Shown: positions 1-4,221 of the stretch, piece by piece
Layout of the letters: the number at the start of each line of letters is the position of its first letter
Numbering within the stretch: the stretch's first letter is position 1
Assembly (NCBI GenBank): GCA_022866885.1
Contig: JALHWS010000210.1
Coordinates: 1-5,274 of the forward strand
Reading direction: 5' to 3'
DNA from: Candidatus Microgenomates bacterium
GTDB lineage: Bacteria; Patescibacteriota; Microgenomatia; 2-02-FULL-39-11
DNA: 5,274 bases
Notes under the pieces: generated by a model
Databases searched by the model: none
What the model was told of the DNA's origin: nothing
The model's input: the letters and a program-made list of their open reading frames with translations, nothing else
Position numbers and translations under genes: made by a program

Positions 1-314
1 AACATCTATCTGGGAGTACGGGAAACTGTAGGCGTGGGTGATAGAACTGGTTGATTGCATTGAAAATCTCTTGGTTGTGTCAAAAGTGTATGCATAAAAG
101 ATCCAAGATAATAGTTTTGCTGTTTGCCGTTTTTATCTATATTGATGCCAAAGGCGGAAACAGTCCTTTTTTTATTGCCGTTGAGATCGGAGAAAAAGTA
201 CTGTCTGGCAGCCGCTTGGATATCTTTCCAATACATCGTAAACCCATGGTTTTTATTGGTAAAAGGCAGGTCCGGTCTGTTGATATTGGCTAAAGTTCCT
301 CCCAGATAGATGTT
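1..314. repeat. 16-bp inverted repeat: window edge (1-16) versus 299-314
   Basis: Bases 1-16 (AACATCTATCTGGGAG) are the exact reverse complement of 299-314. The right copy lies inside the beta-helix gene and encodes N-I-Y-L-G-G on the minus strand. The left copy contains the stop codon that ends that gene. Because the left arm begins at the first base of the window, the match could extend further outside it. It may be a genuine inversion junction or a chimeric contig end. Confidence 0.75.
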
Positions 315-1469
315 CTCAGGCAAATCACTATTTAAGGATCTGTATTTTTCCAGCCAGAAATCTATCAGAATCGGTTGGTCTCCTTTATTGTAATCATATC
401 CCCAGCCCCAACCGGCATTACAGTCTATTCCGTCAAGATATCCTGTCGGCGGGATATCCGCTTCCGGTCCGCCATGGGCTCCTATATCTGATGCTGAGCC
501 GTCCGGATCAAAAAGACCCGGATCACCGGTATTGATGGCCGGAGAGCCTGACTGCAGTCGGAAGTTTCCGGTTGCCGGATCGAAGAATTTCGGATCGGTA
601 TCTATTATATTTGTTGAATCCAAACTTACCCCTGAACTACATCCTACTTCATTATCCCAACATAAATTATAAGAAATAACTAAAGTTGATTCTGGATTTT
701 GGTTGCCAGTGACCCAAATACCATAACCATCACTACCATATGTTTTTATTGATTTCGCAAAAATATTATTTTTAATATATTGTTCTCTTTTTGCATAAGG
801 GTTCAGAAGTATCCCTGCTGATTGATTATTGTAAAATACATTGTTGTAAACATATACTATACCAGTACCAGAAATAACTGTTGGATTATGTATTAAGCCG
901 GTATCAGGAGGATTATTAAATATAATATTATTTTTTATTATTATTTGTGAATCGGTGTATGAATAGCCATTATAATCAATTGGTGGAAACTTCATTTGTG
1001 ATAAACGATTAAAGGTTATGTTAACCTTTCCTTTCCCTTGTACTCTAATTCCTCCACCTTGACTATGTATAGAAAGATTACTTACTGTAATTACTTTGCT
1101 TCCATCGATTAGGGTACCATCGATATAAATTGCATAAGATCCATTCCCTATCTGGTTAATAATTGTTTGCTCACCTTCACCCCAAAACTCTAGCGACTTA
1201 TTTTTATCAATCATTATTGGCCCATTATGTGTATATGTACCATTCTTTATAAGTATTTTCCCACCATCAGGTACCGCATCTATTGCCAACTGTATTCCGT
1301 CTCCGCCGATATAGTTACATCCTCCCGCTCCGGCCGTGCCGCTTGCACAAACAGTGAGGGTAGCGGGAGTTTGGGCAGATGCCGGTTTGACCGGTCTGCT
1401 AATAAAGAGAAGACAGGCAGAAATAAGAAAAACAGCAGAAACCGTGATATAAGAAAATATCTTTTTCAC
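6..1469 (-). CDS. secreted right-handed beta-helix protein with C-terminal extracellular module; C-terminus probably truncated
   Basis: A 487-residue exported protein; no enzymatic function can be assigned. Start is GTG at 1469-1467, which directly precedes a lysine-lysine plus hydrophobic signal peptide (residues 1-32). A-S-A at 30-32 is a good signal peptidase I site. Residues about 50-335 look like a parallel beta-helix: short Asn/Ile/Gly-rich rungs such as IIIKNNIIFNN and YIKNNIFAKS, closing with the familiar end motif DPKFFDPATGNFRLQSGSPA and an SDIGAHGG tail. Residues about 341-470 form a second module (GYLDGIDC, GWGWGYD, NRPDLPF, NHGF) that resembles a module of unknown function found in other bacterial surface proteins. 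The protein ends at 487 within VLSPTPTVSRTPR, just as a Thr/Pro linker starts; the neighbouring gene carries a dockerin after such a linker, so a missing C-terminal anchor is likely. No active-site residues of pectate lyases were identified. The gene lies 72 bp downstream of the other secreted-protein gene. Confidence 0.8.
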   Translation of the reverse strand: MKKIFSYITVSAVFLISACLLFISRPVKPASAQTPATLTVCASGTAGAGGCNYIGGDGIQLAIDAVPDGGKILIKNGTYTHNGPIMIDKNKSLEFWGEGEQTIINQIGNGSYAIYIDGTLIDGSKVITVSNLSIHSQGGGIRVQGKGKVNITFNRLSQMKFPPIDYNGYSYTDSQIIIKNNIIFNNPPDTGLIHNPTVISGTGIVYVYNNVFYNNQSAGILLNPYAKREQYIKNNIFAKSIKTYGSDGYGIWVTGNQNPESTLVISYNLCWDNEVGCSSGVSLDSTNIIDTDPKFFDPATGNFRLQSGSPAINTGDPGLFDPDGSASDIGAHGGPEADIPPTGYLDGIDCNAGWGWGYDYNKGDQPILIDFWLEKYRSLNSDLPENIYLGGTLANINRPDLPFTNKNHGFTMYWKDIQAAARQYFFSDLNGNKKRTVSAFGINIDKNGKQQNYYLGSFMHTLLTQPRDFQCNQPVLSPTPTVSRTPR

Positions 1470-1480
1470 GTTATAATTCC

Positions 1481-1523
1481 AGACTACAGACCATTTATTT
1501 ACCTGTCAATATAGAGTATACCA
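1481..1523 (-). promoter_or_regulatory. candidate promoters of the beta-helix gene
   Basis: A perfect -35 box TTGACA lies at 1509-1504 on the minus strand. At 17-bp spacing the -10 position reads TAGTCT (1486-1481), only a 3 of 6 match, and would place the transcription start about 4 nt before the GTG codon. An alternative is the extended -10 TGGTATACT at 1523-1515, which has no good -35 partner and would give a leader of about 40 nt. No Shine-Dalgarno sequence is present before the GTG beyond a weak GGA. The 72-bp gap to the upstream gene holds no hairpin terminator, so read-through transcription is also possible. Confidence 0.4.
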
Positions 1524-1541
1524 GTCGAAGAGGATGACTTA

Positions 1542-3422
1542 TTATAAATGACTATTTTTCCGCCAGATCTCGAAGTCCTGAAGATCGACTTTGCCGTCTC
1601 TGTTAAAATCAGCAGTATCCGGTGCCGGACAGCCGTTAGCAATAAATCTCGCCCCGGTCAGGAAATCTGATTTCCAGATAGTGTAATCGGCATCGTCAAT
1701 CACTCCATTGCAGTCCGCGTCACCTCGGTCTTTCTTCGCGCAACGGGAGCAGGTTTCATCCGGAGTAGGGGAAGGAGTCATAGTGATATTTACCGGTATC
1801 GTTGGTGTCGGTGTGACAGAGATGTTTGTATTGGTTGGAGTTGGTGTGAGAGTGATTGATCCGGATGGTGTTGGAGTGACAGTTGGCAATTGATTAAGAC
1901 AATCACAGGTATATTTGGCAGTACAGGAAGCAAATTTTGGTGCGCAGTGGTCGTCTACCACCGCCCAAAGGTCACATTGGCAATATGGGGTTGGCGTCGG
2001 CGTCCTGGTTGGTGTAAGAGTAGGCGTCTTGGTTGGAGTAGGCGTATTTGTACTACTCGGAGTTGGTGTAAGAGTAGGCGTCTTGGTTGGAGTAGGCGTA
2101 TTTGTACTACTTGGTGTTGGCGTACTTGTGACGGTCGGTGTCCTGGTTGGCGTAAGCGTTACTGTTACTGTAGGCGTCGGCGTCCTGGTTGGTGTAAGAG
2201 TAGGCGTCTTGGTTGGAGTAGGCGTATTTGTACTACTCGGAGTTGGTGTAAGAGTAGGCGTCTGAACCGAACCGCAAGTATAAAGGATACAGGAAGTGCC
2301 TCCGCAGGGAGGCGACTTGCCTATACAGTCATTTGCGCCTGAACATAAACAACTGACAGTCGGCGTCGGCGTTCTCGTAGCCGTCGGTGCGCTCGTAACC
2401 GTCGGCGTCAGGGTGGGAGGAATTGGAGTATTTGTAGGAGCAATTACTGTAATAGTCCCCATGACATCTGTCCGATTACAGCAATTATAAGCACCATCAC
2501 CGTCATATAACATACAAGTGCTTTGAAAACTTCCGGGTGGTCCCCAAACTTGACATTTCCATTTTTTTGTCGTTCCGGTAAAACCCATATCCATACAACC
2601 GCCATATCCTTGAGGTGGATTGGTGCCCGTGAACATACAACTACTTACCGCGGTAGTCCCGTAGTTGCAATAAGAATATATATAGTTTTGACTACCAGCT
2701 GTCACTGTAACCGGATCAACATAACCGTTGACTAAGTTCGGACACATCTGGGTCGGAATAGGAGTGGGTGGCTTTTGAGTACACCAGCAATTAGTCCATT
2801 GTACTGTTCTACCGCCACAATCATCAGTTCCGGCAAATACTTTATAATTTATCAACTTATCACAGTTTCCACCTACATCTCCACATTCTGCACACAATTG
2901 ACATGAACCAGAATCGTGCCAAATATCTGCGTAGTTTCCGTTTGAGGCGTTGCTGTCTGTACCGATGGTCACGCATTTGTCTGCGCCTCTGCAAACCGTT
3001 GAACAGGAGTTTCCGGTATGATTATTTGGTTCGACGTACCTCACTGAACATCGGCAATTAGTCCAGCTGGCTGTTCTACCTGAACAGATATTGCCCTGTT
3101 GATAGGGCATAACAAAATTGCATTGTGCAGGTAACGAGGAGCCGGTTTCATAATTGTCACAGCCCTGAGTTTCTTCTTTTCTGTCTACCCAATGCCTCAT
3201 ATAATACTGGTTTGTCGCTTCCGGATTTGTACCGACACCGAGACAATGCTGTTGAACGCCTCCGACCGGATTTCCCTGACAAACCTGCTCGCAGGTTAGA
3301 CCAGTACCATCGTTTGGATAAGTATTAACGGCCAATACAGTGCTTTTTTGGGGAAAAATCAGCGGGGAGAATAAAAACAGCCACAAAAAAACCACTAAGA
3401 AAGAAAACAAACGCTTTCTCAT
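1542..3422 (-). CDS. secreted cysteine-rich protein with Thr/Pro linkers and C-terminal dockerin-like domain
   Basis: A 626-residue exported multidomain protein of unknown binding target. The start chosen is ATG at 3422-3420, because MRKRLFSFLVVFLWLFLF is a clear signal peptide, with likely cleavage after V-L-A at 29-31. Two homologous cysteine modules follow (about 42-128 and 139-216), both ending in GRTxxWTNCxC. A third Cys-rich region spans about 227-325. Thr/Pro-rich linkers occupy about 328-356, 387-479 and 513-556, interrupted by two six-Cys mini-domains (358-383, 481-508). Residues 567-623 form a dockerin-like pair of calcium loops: D568, D570, N572, D576, D579, then D605, N607, D609, D613, D616, each with Gly at loop position 6. 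The 42 cysteines, an even number, suggest a disulfide-bonded extracellular protein. Family knowledge: dockerins bind cohesins to assemble surface complexes; no cohesin is in view, so the partner is unknown. The Thr-rich linkers are plausible glycosylation sites, which is inference. Confidence 0.85.
   Translation of the reverse strand: MRKRLFSFLVVFLWLFLFSPLIFPQKSTVLAVNTYPNDGTGLTCEQVCQGNPVGGVQQHCLGVGTNPEATNQYYMRHWVDRKEETQGCDNYETGSSLPAQCNFVMPYQQGNICSGRTASWTNCRCSVRYVEPNNHTGNSCSTVCRGADKCVTIGTDSNASNGNYADIWHDSGSCQLCAECGDVGGNCDKLINYKVFAGTDDCGGRTVQWTNCWCTQKPPTPIPTQMCPNLVNGYVDPVTVTAGSQNYIYSYCNYGTTAVSSCMFTGTNPPQGYGGCMDMGFTGTTKKWKCQVWGPPGSFQSTCMLYDGDGAYNCCNRTDVMGTITVIAPTNTPIPPTLTPTVTSAPTATRTPTPTVSCLCSGANDCIGKSPPCGGTSCILYTCGSVQTPTLTPTPSSTNTPTPTKTPTLTPTRTPTPTVTVTLTPTRTPTVTSTPTPSSTNTPTPTKTPTLTPTPSSTNTPTPTKTPTLTPTRTPTPTPYCQCDLWAVVDDHCAPKFASCTAKYTCDCLNQLPTVTPTPSGSITLTPTPTNTNISVTPTPTIPVNITMTPSPTPDETCSRCAKKDRGDADCNGVIDDADYTIWKSDFLTGARFIANGCPAPDTADFNRDGKVDLQDFEIWRKNSHL
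1554..1724 (-). other. dockerin-like domain coding segment (two EF-hand-type calcium loops)
   Basis: This segment codes for residues 567-623 of the cysteine-rich protein. Both loops follow the dockerin I pattern: acidic or Asn residues at positions 1, 3, 5, 9 and 12, Gly at 6 and a hydrophobic residue at 8 (DADCNGVIDDAD and DFNRDGKVDLQD). Each is followed by an aromatic/Ile-Trp helix start (YTIW, FEIW). The first loop carries a Cys at position 4, and further Cys residues lie nearby at 558, 561 and 598, so it may be disulfide-stabilised, which is unusual for classical clostridial dockerins. Confidence 0.8.
1993..2263 (-). repeat. minisatellite in the Thr/Pro linker: 54-bp units inside a 91-bp direct repeat
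   Basis: Bases 1993-2083 recur exactly at 2173-2263, an offset of 180 bp. Within them is a 54-bp (18-codon) unit: 2011-2064 and 2065-2118 are adjacent copies differing in two bases near the end, 2191-2244 is another copy, and 2245-2263 starts a fourth. On the coding (minus) strand the unit encodes a permutation of NTPTPTKTPTLTPTPSST. All periods are multiples of three, so copy-number change keeps the frame. The plus strand carries long spurious open frames here (Val/Gly-rich or Arg/Trp-rich) that are repeat shadows. Confidence 0.92.
2775..3299 (-). repeat. tandem duplicated cysteine module in the secreted protein
   Basis: Two coding segments, 3039-3299 and 2775-3008, encode related modules. 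Shared features in order are a C-x3-C opening (TCEQVC, SCSTVC), a GT-[DN]-x2-A-[TS]-N stretch followed by Y and W, a variable Cys-containing middle, and a closing [SG]GRTxxWTNCxC. Similarity remains at DNA level: 3054-3080 and 2787-2813 match in 22 of 27 positions. An internal duplication followed by divergence is the simplest reading. The family was not recognised. Confidence 0.7.
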
Positions 3423-3429
3423 TAACTTC

Positions 3430-3457
3430 AGAATAGCAAATATGCAACTATTGTCAA
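3430..3457 (-). promoter_or_regulatory. promoter of the cysteine-rich dockerin protein gene
   Basis: On the minus strand a perfect TTGACA (3457-3452) is followed after 16 bp by TATTCT (3435-3430), a 4 of 6 match to the -10 consensus. Only 7 nt (GAAGTTA) separate the -10 box from the ATG, so transcription should start at or next to the A of the start codon. That predicts a leaderless mRNA and explains the lack of a Shine-Dalgarno sequence. It also argues against any longer open frame upstream being translated. Confidence 0.6.
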
Positions 3458-3535
3458 TGCAGTAAACCCCCGCACCCCTGCGCTTTCCGAAATCCCTGTG
3501 AGGCGGCTTCCTCTTCAGTGCAAAACCATTGGTTA

Positions 3536-3564
3536 TTGACAATTTGTACAAAAGATTGTACAAA
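3536..3564 (+). promoter_or_regulatory. promoter of the toxin-antitoxin operon
   Basis: A perfect TTGACA at 3536-3541 is followed after a 17-bp spacer by TACAAA at 3559-3564, a 4 of 6 match to the -10 consensus. The predicted start, near 3571, is within a few nucleotides of the antitoxin ATG at 3574, so the transcript is leaderless or nearly so. The promoter diverges from that of the secreted-protein gene; the -35 boxes are about 80 bp apart and share the 9-mer ATTGACAAT. The spacer and the -10 box are covered by the operator palindromes. Confidence 0.6.
3543..3564 (+). promoter_or_regulatory. paired TTGTACAA palindromic operator for antitoxin autoregulation
   Basis: Two identical perfect 8-bp palindromes TTGTACAA lie at 3544-3551 and 3556-3563, exactly 12 bp centre to centre. 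The left one extends to a 10-bp palindrome TTTGTACAAA; the right one does not. The pair covers the spacer and the -10 box. Family knowledge: the YefM-YoeB operator of E. coli uses a long and a short palindrome with TGTACA cores, bound by the antitoxin and toxin-antitoxin complex. The downstream antitoxin belongs to the Phd/YefM family, which fits. Direct binding is inferred. Confidence 0.75.
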
Positions 3565-3573
3565 TGATACTAT

Positions 3574-3828
3574 ATGGATACGATTGCCATTTCCGATTTC
3601 CGGTCCAATTTACCAAGCCTGATCAATCAGGTCAGCGAATACATGAAGCGCTTCGTCATTTCCGTGTCCGGCAAGCCCAAAGCAGTGGTCATGAGTTTGG
3701 AGGAACTGGAATCTTTGGAAGAGACAGCGGAAATCCTTTCTGATCCTATAGCTTATAAAAAGATAAGAATAGGAGAGAAGCAGGCAAAACTTAAAAAGGG
3801 AATACTCTTGAAAAACCTCAAGATCTGA
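3574..3828 (+). CDS. Phd/YefM-family antitoxin
   Basis: An 84-residue antitoxin that would neutralise the toxin encoded just downstream and repress the operon. Residues 1-50 carry the Phd/YefM fold signature: a start of the type TIAISDFRSNL, a helix, then FVISVSGKPKAVVMSLEELESL, where the VxxxGKPKAVVMS strand is typical of the family. Residues about 55-84 are charged and Lys-rich (IAYKKIRIGEKQAKLKKG), as expected for the flexible toxin-binding tail. Length is normal for the family. ATG at 3574 is the chosen start: it lies directly after the promoter and there is no Shine-Dalgarno sequence, consistent with leaderless translation. The TGA stop is 5 nt from the toxin ATG, indicating one transcript and coupled translation. 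The paired TGTACA operator supports YefM-like rather than RelB-like assignment. Confidence 0.88.
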   Translation: MDTIAISDFRSNLPSLINQVSEYMKRFVISVSGKPKAVVMSLEELESLEETAEILSDPIAYKKIRIGEKQAKLKKGILLKNLKI

Positions 3829-3833
3829 TCACT

Positions 3834-4097
3834 ATGTCTTATCAGGTTCATCTTACTACCCAAGCCCTAAAAGATCTTGGAGAAATCCCAAAAGTGGAAA
3901 AAAACAAAATCAAAAGAAAATTATTCTTACTGGAGAAAGAAATAAGGATTGGAAAGAAATTGGAAGGTAAACTCAGCAATTTCTTTTCCTTAAAAGCTTG
4001 GCCATACCGGATAATTTACCTTATTGATAAAAAGAATGAAGCTTGGGTAACGCATATCATGCACAGAAAAGAAGTTTACAAGAAGTTAAGAAAATAA
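3834..4097 (+). CDS. RelE/ParE-superfamily toxin
   Basis: An 87-residue basic protein of the RelE/ParE toxin fold. The N-terminal strand (YQVHLTTQALKDL) is followed by two Lys-rich helices (about 14-45) and the C-terminal sheet with LKAWPYRIIYLID (53-65) and VTHIMHRKEVYKKL (72-85). Y58-R59, H77-R78-K79 and Y82 occupy the positions where RelE-type ribosome-dependent mRNA endonucleases carry catalytic basic and Tyr residues, so mRNA cleavage is likelier than gyrase poisoning (ParE), but this is inference from motif spacing. Length is typical. It follows the antitoxin with a 5-nt gap and no Shine-Dalgarno sequence, so translation probably depends on coupling, which keeps toxin below antitoxin. 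The gene is intact, so the module may be active. No intrinsic terminator follows. Confidence 0.87.
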   Translation: MSYQVHLTTQALKDLGEIPKVEKNKIKRKLFLLEKEIRIGKKLEGKLSNFFSLKAWPYRIIYLIDKKNEAWVTHIMHRKEVYKKLRK

Positions 4098-4221
4098 ATT
4101 GATGAACATCAAGCGTTACCGATGTACCCTACCAGAACATAATGTGATAAACTCTATTGTAGATTTATTGAGATTTATGTGATGTTAAAAGTAGTATTAA
4201 TTTATATATTGATGTATTAAT
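4098..4221 (+). other. AT-rich intergenic region upstream of argS, no gene
   Basis: These 124 bp hold no credible ORF or RNA gene. A short inverted repeat TTGATG-AA-CATCAA (4099-4112) follows the toxin stop but has no T-tract, so it is a poor terminator candidate. The block AGATTTAT recurs at 4161-4168 and 4171-4178. For argS, TTGAGA (4168-4173) with TAGTAT (4192-4197, 18-bp spacer) and the AT-rich TATATT (4204-4209) are weak promoter candidates. No Shine-Dalgarno sequence precedes the argS ATG. Confidence 0.5.

Noticed and set aside
51..309. Plus-strand small open frames at the left end
   Set aside because: They are antisense to the C-terminal module of the beta-helix protein and carry no recognisable features.
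1407..1469. Lipoprotein signal (I-S-A-C at residues 16-19 of the beta-helix protein)
   Set aside because: The hydrophobic core continues past the Cys, and a good A-S-A signal peptidase I site follows at residues 30-32.
1993..2263. CRISPR array
   Set aside because: Units are coding, tandem or in-frame, and there are no unique spacers of regular length between short identical repeats.
1890..2342. Plus-strand open frames with Arg/Trp-rich or Val/Gly-rich repeats
   Set aside because: They are antisense shadows of the Thr/Pro minisatellite; the minus-strand frame has a signal peptide and dockerin.
3423..3563. Forty-seven-residue N-terminal extension of the dockerin protein starting with TTG at 3563
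   Set aside because: It would bury a clear signal peptide, runs through both promoters and the toxin-antitoxin operator, and needs a rare start; ATG at 3422 directly follows a promoter.
3826..3828. Alternative genetic code with UGA read as Gly
   Set aside because: TGA ends the antitoxin at a normal family length, 5 nt before the toxin start, so it acts as a stop.
4099..4112. Hairpin terminator after the toxin gene
   Set aside because: The TTGATG/CATCAA arms leave a two-base loop (five-pair stem if opened), are AT-rich, and no T-run follows.
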